Assembly: GCA_963693085.1 (NCBI GenBank)
Contig: OY856412.1
Location: 1,127,641,244 to 1,127,705,243, forward strand
Direction of reading: 5' to 3'
DNA from: Alisma plantago-aquatica
Lineage: Eukaryota; Streptophyta; Magnoliopsida; Alismatales; Alismataceae
Length of the DNA: 64,000 nt
Shown here: positions 36,594 to 47,320 of the stretch, piece after piece
How the letters are laid out: each line of letters begins with the position of its first letter
Position numbering within the stretch: position 1 is the first letter of the stretch
Notes under the pieces: generated by a model
Told to the model about the DNA's origin: nothing
What the model saw: the letters and a program-made list of their open reading frames with translations, nothing else
Database searches by the model: none
Program-made: the position numbers and the translations under genes

Positions 36594-37185
36594 TAATTTT
36601 CTTACTTGAAATTCACGTGAATTTTAGTGCATATAATTTTAGAACTATTCCTTTATTTAGTTACAATAATTTGTTATCATGAACAAGCACTTAAACAAGC
36701 TCAAAATAATTTAACAAAACTAATCACAATATCATATTCGGTCGAAAATATTGTGGACTGAGAAAGTCCTCAGTCGACAAATTTCTCGACCGAGTTTCAC
36801 TCGATGGGACCCTCAGCTAACTATGTGAATCTCAAACAAGATTCTTCTAGAAACCTCATGAACTGGAATTTTTTGCACCAAATTCCTCAGTTGAAAATAT
36901 TTTTGACTGAATCCTCGATCGTTGTGCCCAAAAAAAATTCAAATTTCAACGTCGACCGACTAGCTGTTACAAAGAGTCGTTGGAAAAGAGTCATTGGGAT
37001 CTCAATCGACAATATTTTTGACTGAGTAGACCCCTATTTTGATATAAAAGGCACCCCAATCTACCCATTTTCTTCACACCTCAATTGCTTTCTTCTCCAT
37101 CCCTTATCTAGTATTCCTTAGAGCTATTCTCTAGAAACATGCATCCCCTACCATCTCTAGATTTCTTCCACTTCACTTTGCTCAG
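36594..37185 (+). promoter_or_regulatory. Intergenic region with TATA box upstream of the extra ORF
   Basis: 36735-37025 is a second internal block of 'tcgaccgag/ctcggtcga' motifs. TATAAAAG lies at 37043-37050 in a GC-flanked setting ('gatataaaaggcacccc'), 136 bases before the ATG at 37186. A pyrimidine-rich leader (tttcttcacacctcaattgctttcttctcc) follows at the expected start-site distance. The layout looks like a plant core promoter; activity is inferred. Confidence 0.55.
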
Positions 37186-38569
37186 ATGGCCTCCTCTTCA
37201 GCTTGTGGCGGGAAGAAGCAAGTTTTTGTGAGAAACGGAAGGACGGTATCTCCATATTTGAGTGTCATCAATAACATCCCCTTCAACAAAGTTGTTGCTA
37301 GAGAATGCTACCGGAATATCACATCAAAGACTCCTCTTCCTCAATGCCCGGTGGACCTCAATGGCTTCCTCATGCTTCTTGACCTCTCTGAGCTCTTCAA
37401 GGTGCAAAAATTGACAGAGTTCCTTACCCCATCCTTCTGTTTCTGGTCCACCTGAGTTATTAATGAATTCTATGCTAACCTTATTAGGGACTTCAATGAC
37501 CCATTTTCTTTCACCTCCATGGTTGATGAGTTAGCTTTCCATTTCTCTAAAAATGACATCCTTAAAATTCTAGATATAGATGTGGAAGAGTATGGAGAAT
37601 TCATAGACCTGACCACTGGAAATCCTATATCCAAATTCTCCACTGATGATAACACCATTAGCCTAGGTGACATCAAAAAGGCTATATTCCTTCCTAATAC
37701 CTCATCTCATGAGCATAGGGGAACTTATTATGCTACATACTTAACCCCTAAAGCTAGGGTAGTGAACCTAATTATTTCCCATAACATCTACCCTAGAGCC
37801 AACAAAACTAAAATCCCACAATTTAGGATGTGCCTCATCTTCTATACTAGAAAGCATTCCTATGAACTTTATATGCATCATCCTATCCAATATGTTTGGC
37901 TTTTTTGGAAATAATCCCTATGATGATTTTATGTGCCATATAATCCAATACTCTCTTGATAAGAACCTAGAGTACTTAGGCTACAAGTTTAATAGGCGTC
38001 CTCAAAGATTTACCAAAAACACTATGGATAAAATGGGAATTGATGTTGGGCACAAGAGAGCTAGGACCGAAGGGGAGACATCAACTAAAGTAAATCCTCC
38101 ACCTCATACTCCTCCTAGATACTCCATAGAAAATCTAGGCAATGATGTTTTCTATCTCAAAGGGAACACCTATCACCTTGGGAGACAACTAGACTACAAC
38201 CACCATGCCATGACCTATCTCAACCAAAGAATGCAAGCTTTGTCTCCCAATTTTCCCAACACATACCCTTATGCACTCTATCTCGGGAGCCTCTATCCTT
38301 TTAACCCTTCAATCAAATACACCCAAGTTCCACCACCACCTTCACATAATCTTTCCCATACCCAATACTCACCCATGCAACTCCAGGACATAGTTGCTCA
38401 CTTCAGATTTGATCGGGGGCCTACATTTCTAGAGACATATGCTCTTACTAAGATAGGTGCAGTTGATTGGAAAACACTTGTCAAGTACTATGGTGATGCT
38501 CCATTTCTTGGGAAAGATCATGAGGTTTATGTAATCTTGAACTCTTTCAAGTGGTGTTGTCCTATGTAG
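37186..38569 (+). pseudogene. Extra ORF downstream of pol in the SIRE-like element (env-like position)
   Basis: Starts MASSSACGGKKQVFV. About 460 codons stay readable with only two defects: a TGA at about 37453 and a frameshift near 37900. Between them lie FHFSKNDILKILDIDVEEYG, GDIKKAIFLPN and YLTPKARVVNLIISHNIYP, which resemble a domain seen in proteins annotated in plant genomes as putative plant transposon protein. The C-terminal part is Pro/Tyr/Asn-rich (PPPHTPPRYS, VPPPPSHNLSHTQYS). No signal peptide or clear membrane span is seen, so an envelope role is not supported despite the position. It is better preserved than the element's own gag and pol. Confidence 0.7.
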
Positions 38570-39056
38570 TGAGTAGTAAAGCTTATGTAATCACTTTCGT
38601 GAAGCTTATGTTGTTATCCTATGTTGTTATCAATGAAATTGATCTTGTTTCTGTTCACTTGATCATGATAATAAAAATTTATCTTGTGTATTTCATTGGA
38701 CATTTTCCATCACTTTGTTTTTCTCTTTACAACTTGTGTATGATATTGAGGGGGAGTATCCCATTGATGGGAAGATATGATTACATGGCTATCTTTTTGA
38801 AATGATAAAGGGGGAGAAATAATATAAAACAAAATAAATGAGTGAGTTTCATGATCTCTTGGCTTGACATTAATTGATGCTACATTCCTTAAGAGATGGA
38901 TACTATGTTTTGTATCCTTTAAGAATAATTAGCACACACTTTATGAAAATAAGTGAATCTTTTCATCTTAGATAAATCTCAAGTATGAAACTCGTCTCAT
39001 TTAAATTATTTTGATTATATTTTAGAAATGTTTGTCATCTTCAAAAAGGGGGAGAT
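38570..39056 (+). other. 3' non-coding region with three purine tracts
   Basis: Purine tracts GAGGGGGAG (about 38747), AAAGGGGGAGAAA (about 38809) and AAAAAGGGGGAGA (39043-39055). The last abuts the LTR start TGTTGG (39057) and is the working polypurine tract by position. ORF 38551-38805 is not supported as a gene. Confidence 0.7.
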
Positions 39057-40624
39057 TGTTGGCTAAATTGGACATAAACATACCCTTTGTTTTGATAATG
39101 ATAAACATTTCATACTTGTAGATTTAACATGCTATTTGAGTATTTCAAGGTTCAAAGTATAAGAAGATTGTACTAAGTGGAAAGTTGAAGATCAATGCAA
39201 ATTGAAGATCAAATGTGCTTAATTATATATGTGTTCATAATTGTACTCAAATGTAAGCACTTGTACAAAAATATAATGTACAAGTACTTAGAAATCATGT
39301 AAATCAAGTGTTAGATCTTCCCTATCCACTTATAACAATTAGATAGGTTTCCCACTAAAGTTAGAGTCACCATCACCCATTGAAACACACACTTAGTAGG
39401 TGATTCAAAAGACTGAAATACGGACATCGAAAAACTTATCAACCGAGACACACTCGGTCGAAGTTTTAGTCAACTGAGAACCACCTCAGTCGAACTTATG
39501 AGCATTGTTCAATAACTTACACATTTGTGCTCTAAAATGGGGTTCGGTCGAAAATATTGTCGACCGAGCAAACCCCGGTCCAAATCTTGTGACTGTTAGA
39601 CCAAATGGTTACTAGTTGGGATTGAAAATAGACGTCAATACATATTTTCCTTAAACCCAGCCTTGGTCAAAGAAATGCTCGACCGAGACACAGTTCAGTC
39701 AACAAACTTGTCGACTGAGCAGGGTTCTGGATTGTTCTTTTAATCACGAACAAACAAGCCATTTCTAGAGAGCTAATGTACACCTAACGGCTAGTTAAGC
39801 ACTAAGAACACTCTAGAGACTCCCTAGAATGTTCCTAATTGCAAACCATTCCTATAAATAGAAGAGACCTTAGGACACCTAAAGCACCTAAGCTACACTT
39901 GAGAATACATTCTTGTGAGCAACAAAGCTAAGCAACACTTGCCATCTTGTTCTACAAGCTCCAAATTCATGTCATATAGCCATATCCTCTTATCCACCTC
40001 ATAGAAACGTCCATCCTAAGTGGTTTGAGAGGTCTAACACTTGATATAGGACCAAAGTTCTATACACAATTGGTGTACTTCCTTTCTTCCAATCCCCCTT
40101 TACATGTTGAAGCTACTTGTGCTCCTTGGCTACTTCAAGTTGTGGAGGCTTCTTGAGAGATCTTGGTTGAAGCTACTTCTTGGTGGAGAAGGCTGCTTCA
40201 AAGGGTGCTTGAGAGTACTTCAAAAAGGAGACTTCAACGAGAAGAAGGTTGCTCCAAGGGCTTGGAGTTACTTCTAGGTGAAGGCTAACTCAAGGTGGTG
40301 GAGCTACTTCAACGAGAAGAAGGTTGCTCCAAGGGCTTGGAGTTACTTCAAAGAAAGCTACTTCAAGGAGGTTGGGACTACTTCTAGGAGAAGGATACTT
40401 CAAGGAAGGTGATTATATTTTATTATAATATCCTTAAGAGGTAAATAAAATTAATCACTTTTAAAATCTCAATTGGAGACAATTGGGTAGTGGACTTACA
40501 ACCTTTGATTCAAAGGTTGGAACCACTCTAAACCGAAGTGTCTTCCTTATTTACTCCTCCTTCTTTGTTTGAGTGTTTAATTATTTTTTAAATTATCAAA
40601 AATCTCTATTCACCCAGATCTTTC
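39057..40624 (+). repeat. 3' LTR of the SIRE-like element
   Basis: Matches 26715-28278 along its length, including the GTCGACCGAG block (39559-39568), the TATA-like 'cctataaatagaag' near 39852 and the 'gctacttcaaggag' U5 repeats (40130-40410). Ends 'agatctttca' at 40624; copia-2 coding resumes at 40625. Confidence 0.9.
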
Positions 40625-42290
40625 AGTTTCATCATAGTCAACACCTTGAGCTAGTCTGAAACCCTTTGCAACCAAACTCCCCTTATAGGTTTGTACTTTA
40701 CCATCCATGTCGGTCTTCTTCTTGAAGACCCACTTGCACCCTATGGGTTTTACCCCTTCAGGTGGATCCACAAAGTCCATACATTATTGGTATACATGCA
40801 TTCCATGTCATATCTCATGGCCTCAAGCCATTTATCAGACTCTAGTCCCTCAATAGCATCTTTATAGGAAATTGTCTCATCATGTACGACCAATTCACTA
40901 CCTTCCTGAGTCACAAGATATCAATATCTCTCACGTTCAAGGTGTGTCCTATTAGATCTATGAGGTTCATGTATTACTTGAGGGACTTGAGATTCCACAA
41001 TAGTTTGTGAGTCTCCTTGTTTTTCATGTACCTCCTCTGGTTCAATGTTTTCTTGTTGGTCTCGAACCTCTTTGAGTTCTACTTTGCTCCCACTGATTCC
41101 TTTGGAAATAAATTCCTTCTCAAGGAATATACCAATCCTGGCAACAAACACTTTGTTGTCATATGGAGTATAAAAGTAATATCCCCTAGTTTCCTTGGGA
41201 TATCCAACAAAATGACATTTATCAGACTTAAGGCCAAGCTTTTCAAGAAACATTTTCTTGACATAAGCTTCACATCCCCAAATCTTCATAAAAGACACAT
41301 CAGGATGTTTCCCATGCCATATCTCATATGGTGTATTTTGAATCGTCTTAGATGGTACTCAGTTAAGTGTAAACACAACGGTTTAAAGAGCATACCCCCA
41401 GAATGAAATTGGGAGATCAACAAAACTCGTCATAGATCATACCATGTCTAGTAATGTGTGATTCCTTCTTTCTGACACACCATTATGTTGTGGTGTTCCA
41501 GGTGGAGCCCATTGTGATACAATACCACGGGCTCTCGGAAGGTCCTCAAACTCTTGGTTTAAGTATTCTCCACCTCGATCGGATCGAAGTGCCTTAATAC
41601 TTTTGCCAAGCTAGTCTTGTACCTCATTCATAAAATCTCTAAACTTTTTAAGAATTTCTAACTTATGTTTCATCAAGTAAACATAGCCATACCTACTAAA
41701 GTCATTAGTGAAAGGTTATCAAGTACTTATACCCACCTCTAGCATTTGTTATAAAAGGGCCACACACATCAGTATGTATGAGTCATAATAGATCATTAGC
41801 CCTCTCACTATTTCTAGTGAAGGGAGTCTTGGTCATCTTGCCCAACAAATAAGATTCACATGTCTCTATTGGTTCAAAAGTAAAAGAGTCTAGATAACCA
41901 TCTTTATGGAGTCTGGATATGCATTTTTCATTTATGTGCCCTAGACGACAATGCCAAAGGTATGTTTGGTTTGAGTCATTGAGTTTTTTTTCTTTTGGTG
42001 TTTACGTTATATACACTTGTCTCTAGATATATCAAGTATAGACCATAAGACATTGGGGCACTTCCATAAAAGATCCCATCTTTACTAATAGAACATCTTC
42101 CATTCTTTAAAAAAATTGAATCTATTCTTGTCCAAACAAGATATAGATATGATGCTCCTATTAATGGTAGGTTCATAATAGTAGTTCTCTAACTCTATTA
42201 CTAGCCCACTTGGTGGAGTTAACTCATAGGTTCCAACTACGTTATCTGCAACTCTTACACCATTAGCTAGTCGCAGTTCTACCTCACCTT
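40625..42290 (-). pseudogene. Copia-2 integrase and N-terminal part of reverse transcriptase
   Basis: Read leftwards from about 42200: pre-integrase and integrase core (decayed), then TPYEIWHGKHPDVSFMKIWGCEAYVKKMF, the shared GYPKETRGYYFYTPYDNKVFV segment and a charged tail (41298-40921). At 40900-40640 come WLEAMRYDMECMYTNNVW, the IGCKWVFKKK segment and the start of GVDYDE. The SIRE-like element cuts the gene here, and the match resumes at 26714 with FSPVAM. Nearest intact comparison in the window is copia-1 at 7200-8290. Confidence 0.88.
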
Positions 42291-42600
42291 TCTCTTAAGG
42301 TCTACTTCTTTTCAGACCCTTCACATTTGAGAAAATGTGTGATCCACATCTGATATCTAGTACCCATGGTGAAGTAGTAAAGTCAACCTCAATAACATAT
42401 ACACCAGAAGTAGAGATCTCAATCCCTTTCTTCATCTTCCTAGGTTCCCTTATCCTTCTCCTTATTCTGAGTGCAGAAGACTTGGACTTTAGCTTAGCCA
42501 CAAAATGCTTCTTTGCCTTGCTCTTGTCCTTGGACTCAACTCTGTTGATCATCATCATGGATTTTTCCATCTTCATTTGTGCTTTGACATTATCAAGATG
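42291..42600 (-). pseudogene. Copia-2 gag end and protease, active site altered
   Basis: ORF 42576-42295 reads a Lys/Ser/Arg-rich gag tail (KAKKHFVAKLKSKSS, RRRIREPRKMKKG) and then SPWVLDIRCGSHIFSNVKGL. In the family this segment is WVLDTGCGSHIC, where DTG holds the catalytic Asp; here it is D-I-R, so the protease is inactive. It lies between gag at 42704 and integrase below 42290. Confidence 0.85.
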
Positions 42601-42703
42601 TCAATAAACTATGACAACGGTCCACCCATGTTACTCAAGTGATAACACTCGATAAACTGGCTATATGATTAGGCAATGATTGCAAAATCATATTTGTGGA
42701 CAA

Positions 42704-43629
42704 CTATTGACCTGAAGTAAATCCTAGTCTATCAAGATTCTTCATATGCCCAATCATATTGAGTACATGAGGTCCTATTGGATCTCCATCTGTCAGTTTG
42801 CACTCAAACAATACCTTAGAGACATTGTACCTTTCATGCTTATCATGTTGTTTCTGCAACTCATAGTTCATATAGCCTAGCATAAGGTTCTTGATGTTCA
42901 CAACATCCTTGGCATGCTTCAAATAAGCATCCATGTCTTTCTTAGGTGAATTTGGAGTGGATATTGGCACTGGTGTTTTAGGAACCTGCATAACATTTCT
43001 CAAGGTCCTACAACAGTTATGGAAATAAATCTTGTTTAATTCATCTGATTGTGATGATTGAATGTTTTCCATTCGTTTCTACAAGAGAAAAATTGCATTT
43101 GTCAAAAACCAATTTTTGATTTGATATGATTTGAAAAGTCTATATTAGTTATGTATTTAATTAACTATCACTCCCACTATATATTCAAATTGATAGGCCT
43201 CACTACCAATTCAGGAGATTGAAGCGTACAATCTTCTAGTGAGCCAAGATCCAAAACAATTCAGTCAATAGCCAACCAATGTTGGCGTGCATGACCTATT
43301 GGATTTCCAATCATATTGAGTACATGAGGTCCTATTGGATCTCCATCTGTCAGTTTGCACTCAAACCATACCTTAGAGACATTGTACCTTTCATGCTTAT
43401 CATGTTGTTTCTGCAACTCATAGTTCATATAGCCTAGCATAAGGTTCTTGATGTTCACAACATTCTTGGCATGCTTCAAATAAGCATCCATGTCTTTCTT
43501 AGGTGAATTTGGAGTGGATATTGGCACTGGTGTTTTAGGAACCTGCATAACATTTCTCAAGGTCCTACAACAGTTATGGAAATAAATCTTGTTTAATTCA
43601 TCTGATTGTGATGATTGAATGTTTTCCAT
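42704..43629 (-). pseudogene. Copia-2 gag, tandemly duplicated
   Basis: Two 122-codon readings, 43629-43261 and 43072-42704, both start MENIQSSQSDELNKIYF and run through DMDAYLKHAK, ELQKQHDKHERYNVSKV and GPHVLNMIG. The proximal copy is the leader-linked one; the second was created by duplication of gag plus part of the leader. The downstream copy goes on MKNLDRLGF to a stop. This is the gag that aligns with copia-1 at 6520-6726. Met at 43629 follows a TTTTTCTCTTGTAG acceptor-like sequence by 7 bases. Confidence 0.85.
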
Positions 43630-43853
43630 TCGTTTCTACAAGAGAAAAATTGCATTTGTCAAAAACCAATTTTTGATTTGATATGATTTGAAAAGTCTAT
43701 ATTAGTTATGTATTTAATTAACTATCACTCCCACTATATATTCAAATTGATAGGCCTCACTACCAATTCAGGAGATTGAAGCGTACAATCTTCTAGTGAG
43801 CCAAGATCCAAAACAATTCAGTCAATAGCCAACCAATGTTGGCGTGCATGACC
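42751..43853 (-). repeat. 546-bp tandem duplication of gag start and leader
   Basis: 42751-43296 and 43308-43853 are almost identical, with about two differences seen (near 42811/43368 and 42906/43463), separated by an 11-bp spacer (tattggatttc). Each unit holds the gag N-terminus and about 220 bases of leader. It is far less diverged than the element's LTR pair. Confidence 0.95.
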
Positions 43854-44872
43854 AATTATTAAGGTAGGCAACATTTGCCAATTGCATCTTATGCAAGTAT
43901 TGGTTAGATCATATGCACAACTCCTTACCATAATCATCTTTATGCTTCTAGACACTTAATCCTATTAAGGCCACCTAGTTAAGCCTGACCCATGAGCTAA
44001 CACAATAGACTATGCACCCTACTAGGGTAGACTCACACATCTTTACCATCACACTTCCACGAGATAGAGGTGCACCACGCTAGGGCATGCCCACACTTAA
44101 TCGATCAAGCTTTTCATGTGGTGTTGCTTATGAAAAGCATCTTAGACTTAATATTATATTGAGGGATTTTGTATAATACATATACATTAACCAATCACCA
44201 CATATAAATAGTACGTATCTAATACATTTTATAACCCACAATGAAAATAGGCAATAAACGAAAGTGATGGTTATGGCCAGCCTAATGTAATTCCTTGGAG
44301 ACAAAATGAATTACCACAACCTAGGTTCACATCACATGCAAAACATGTTGTTGATGAAGATCTGTGCTTGCCAATCTGGGTTGATTGGTTCAACCTTTGA
44401 ACCGGTCGGCTCACCTCCTGGCCAGTTGGTTGGTCACCTTTAACCGACAAACGGACGATTGGTCATCCTGTAGTTGAGCATTTAGATCCTCCAAATGGTC
44501 GTCTCATATGGTCTTTCGGGCTCCTGGTCGGCTCGCCAGCCTATCATCTCGGTCCTTCCAGACGGTCGTCTTGGTCCCACCAGCCAGTTGGCTCAGACCC
44601 TCCAGACGGCCGGCTTGGCCCCTCTGTGTGGTCGCATGGCGTCTTTCTTCTTCGTCAAAATAGGAAAGTAAACTATCCTACTTTTATATAATTATGGGGA
44701 ATCCTCGAGTTACATTCGAGAGTAGCAAAGGTAGAATAGAATAATACTTTTACATTGGACAGATAAGAGAGAGGCTCGGTTCACACACTAAGATAAACAG
44801 GATAAACCAACCACACACCCATGCACCGATATTAGGGATTATTGGTCATAACCATGCTACACATCCACCATC

Positions 44873-44878
<6 letters not shown>
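43630..44878 (-). other. Copia-2 5' leader (untranslated), with possible intron acceptor
   Basis: No coding signal. On the - strand a polypyrimidine tract with TGTAG lies just before the gag ATG (43636-43650), a plausible acceptor for a leader intron. 44395-44640 is rich in 'ggtcggctcg/gacggtcgtc' motifs like those of the family's LTRs. 44680-44700 contains a - strand TATATAAAAG that may belong to an inserted, unidentified LTR fragment. Confidence 0.45.

Positions 44879-44913
<35 letters not shown>
44879..44913. repeat. (TA)n microsatellite, left flank of the Mutator-like element
   Basis: About 17 TA units ending where the element begins with G at 44914. The other side of the element is also (TA)n (47386-47398). 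Confidence 0.9.
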
Positions 44914-44916
<3 letters not shown>

Positions 44917-44989
44917 TGTTTTTGTTGCCTCCGTGGGTACTTTTGTTATGCTACCCGTGCTTTGAAAACACGGTGGCATGTTGTAAATA

Positions 44990-45600
44990 TTGACCAAATC
45001 TTAGCGTCTGTCTCGTCTCTGTAGTCCCGAGTCTGTTGAGCAAGGAGGTCCGACCTCTGTCACAGCTGTCCCAAGCGATAGTCTCCTTGTGAGCAGAGTA
45101 GTAGGAATCGAAAGCCCGACCAGTGACGCCAGGAAAATGGTAGGAATCAAAAGCCCGACCAGCAATGTCACCCGTGGACGAAGAAGGACCTGCAGAATGG
45201 TCATGGCGGATTTCATCACCGCCACCGTCGTGGTCGCGGACCTCGCCAAAGGTCGACGGATTGCAGTACATCTAGGCGGTCTATGGGCAGTGCGAGTGAA
45301 GCGGTCAGTGATGCATATGTAGTTTATGGTCTCGTCTAGCAAGTTGCATATTTTCATGATCTTCCACCTGAAACCACCACATACCTTGTGAGCAGGTGGT
45401 CACCTATTTTCGCTTGGAGCCTCCAGCTCTCACAATCACTACGCCATCATCCCTGCGAACCCAGTAACCGGAGCCTAGAGAGTCCTCCTTATCCTTCAAA
45501 GCTTGTGCACCAGTGCATGGCTCCATGCCCACCTCATCTCGGCAGTGTAGGCCATGGTCCATGGATGCAGGGACCTATGATTTCAAGCTGAAGGCCTCAT
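44990..45600. other. GC-richer interior of the Mutator-like element, possible captured sequence
   Basis: Base composition is clearly richer in G and C than the surroundings. Overlapping ORFs are open on both strands (45089-45322 +, 45388-45591 +, 44951-45357 -). A 22-nt direct repeat, 'gtaggaatcraaagcccgacca', occurs at about 45101 and 45141. I do not recognise a protein in any frame, so no gene is called. Confidence 0.4.
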
Positions 45601-45830
45601 ATGAATATTTCCTAAAGTGCATCGAACTCACTAGGCACTGCTTTGGTGGAGGCTGAAGTTGGCATATTGACCAGTGAAAAATATGGAAGTCCTTCTGATT
45701 GCATGGAGAGGTAAAAGTTGCATGAGACGTATTCAATAAAAAATCCAGCCTCCCAAGCAAGTAACCTTATTTATCCAAAATATCTAGACAGTTCAGTCCT
45801 TGTGTTGTTGTATTTGTACCGATCAATGAG

Positions 45831-46004
45831 ATGTGTGAGATGTCGGAACACGAGATGCCTTGGGTGTATATTCCAACAGCTGATATTTATATGGATTGGT
45901 GTCGTGGGAGGAAGAGGATGGCAGCTTACACGCTCCTGCAGCCCCTAAGTAGTCAAATCATGTCCTTATTTGTGCCTATCCAGTGGGCTCTTCAACACGT
46001 TTAA
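45831..46004 (+). CDS. Short unidentified ORF inside the Mutator-like element
   Basis: 57 codons from ATG: MCEMSEHEMPWVYIPTADIY, then MDWCRGRKRMAAYTLLQPL, and a stop TAA at 46002. The frame stays open upstream of this Met for about 60 bases. The composition (Trp, Cys, Met, no low complexity) looks protein-like rather than random. I do not recognise it; it may be an exon fragment captured from a host gene. Confidence 0.3.
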   Translation: MCEMSEHEMPWVYIPTADIYMDWCRGRKRMAAYTLLQPLSSQIMSLFVPIQWALQHV

Positions 46005-46205
46005 GCATGAATTTAACGGATCATGAATGCTAACTATTACAGATGATGTCAACGCACTTAGAATATTCAGGATGATAATGTTGCCATTTTGCATGTGAAG
46101 TTCTTAAACCTACAGATTCTTCTCTTGTCTTGTGTTCACATAGAATTCTCTAGTTATCGGAATCTTGATTGGTAGTGTAAATGCTACTTGTAAATTACAA
46201 TATCG

Positions 46206-46836
46206 TAATGTAATAAGCAAGTGTCATCTGTAATATGGACAGTCACATTGTAATAGGCAAGAGCCAACCGTAATGTAAGTGACAGTTTTGTAATATGGAT
46301 ACTCATATTGTAATAAGCAAGTGTGATCTGTAATATGGACAGTCACATTGTAATAGGCAAGAGCCAACCGTAATGTAGGTGACAGCTTGTAATATGGATA
46401 CTCATATTATAATAAGCAAGTGTCATCTGTAATATGGACAGTCACATTGTAATAGGCAAGAGCCAACCGTAATGTAGGTGACAGTTTTGTAATATGAATA
46501 CTCATATTGTAATAAGCAAGTGTCATTTGTAATATGGACATTCACATTGTAATAGGCAAGAACCAACCGTAATGTAGGTGACAGTTTTGTAATATGGATA
46601 CTCATATTGTAATAAGCAAGTGTCATCTGTAATATGGACAGTCACATTATAATAAGCAATAGGCACTTGTAATGTCGGTGATAATTTTGTAATATGGATA
46701 GTCATGTTGTAATAAACAAGTATCATATACCATATGGATAGTCACGGTATAATAGACAAGAGTCAACAGTAATTTAGGAGACAGTTTTACAATATGGATA
46801 CTCATAATGTAATAAACAAGTGTAATATGTAATATG
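46206..46836 (+). repeat. Minisatellite with 100-bp higher-order unit of five 20-bp monomers
   Basis: The word taataagcaag/taataaacaag recurs at 46211, 46311, 46410, 46510, 46610, 46710 and 46810, so the period is 100. Each unit divides into five 20-mers that all begin GTAAT: GTAATATGGACAGTCACATT, GTAATAGGCAAGAGCCAACC, GTAATGTAGGTGACAGTTTT, GTAATATGGATACTCATATT and GTAATAAGCAAGTGTCATCT. Corresponding 20-mers in successive units agree much better than neighbouring 20-mers do. Small ORFs on the - strand (46423-46726) merely read the repeat. Confidence 0.95.
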
Positions 46837-46844
46837 GCCCCCCA

Positions 46845-47320
46845 ATAGGCTGGCCCTGACTATTGCCCCTTTCATCCTCTTTGACTTGCAAGATTTCTGC
46901 TCCATGGTGTACAATGACGGGCCGGTTCTCCACCCGTCCCACTCACGGCACCACTCACTACGAAAAATGTAGGTTCAACACTTTTAAGCCTTGATCCCAA
47001 GATCCCATTCGAACTGCTTCTTGACTTGTACTTCTCCTTAGGAACCCTCACGGAGTTCCAAGTCAGAATGGAAACAACGCTCCGACGTATAGCATGTGCT
47101 ACCAAGCCAGCGTTCTTTAATCCTCCTATTTCTGGCGGCGTGGGTGCTTGATGTTCACTCTGACCCTTGCTCCGACGCCGCCAATGAAAAGCCCAGCCCG
47201 AGGCATGAATCCATGATCGACACCCTGAGTTTCACGAATCTTCGAAAGGAAGTTGCTTAAGCTCGCTAGACGGAATCCCGAAAGAATTAAATAGGGATTG
47301 TGGACTTTTATTTACGAAAG
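46845..47320. other. GC-rich interior segment of the Mutator-like element, possibly a captured gene fragment
   Basis: Two + strand open stretches in different frames read protein-like: about 46850-46965 (LALTIAPFILFDLQDFCSMV) and about 46970-47152 (IPFELLLDLYFSLGTLTEFQ, then ACATKPAFFNPPISGGVGA and a stop). The - strand is also open at 46872-47105. Composition differs sharply from the AT-rich surroundings. I do not recognise the product; host or organellar origin is possible. Confidence 0.35.

Larger units (their letters stand above)
26715..40624 (+). mobile_element. SIRE/Maximus-like Ty1/copia element with a captured gypsy pol fragment
   Basis: LTRs 26715-28278 and 39057-40624 are direct repeats of about 1.57 kb, alike at roughly 92% over the first 350 bases by eye. 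They start TGTTGGCTAAATT and end in CA. The insertion splits copia-2 reverse transcriptase, and the flanking 5-mers GTTTT (26710-26714) and GTTTC (40625-40629) fit a target duplication with one change. Order: 5' LTR, gypsy pol fragment (28279-31140), copia gag, pol, an extra ORF, purine tracts, 3' LTR. The gag-pol order, long coiled-coil gag tail and extra 3' ORF point to the SIRE/Maximus lineage. Confidence 0.88.

Noticed and set aside
37186..38569. Envelope glycoprotein interpretation of the extra ORF
   Set aside because: No signal peptide, membrane-spanning segment or Cys pattern is seen; position alone is not enough.
44951..45357. Overlapping ORFs of 77-118 codons on both strands
   Set aside because: All lie in the GC-richer interior of the Mutator-like element. 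No frame is favoured and no motif is recognised, so they are recorded as region content only.
46206..46836. Regular 100-bp spacing suggested a CRISPR-like array
   Set aside because: There are no unique spacers: every base belongs to a repeated 20-mer. The setting is a plant transposon.
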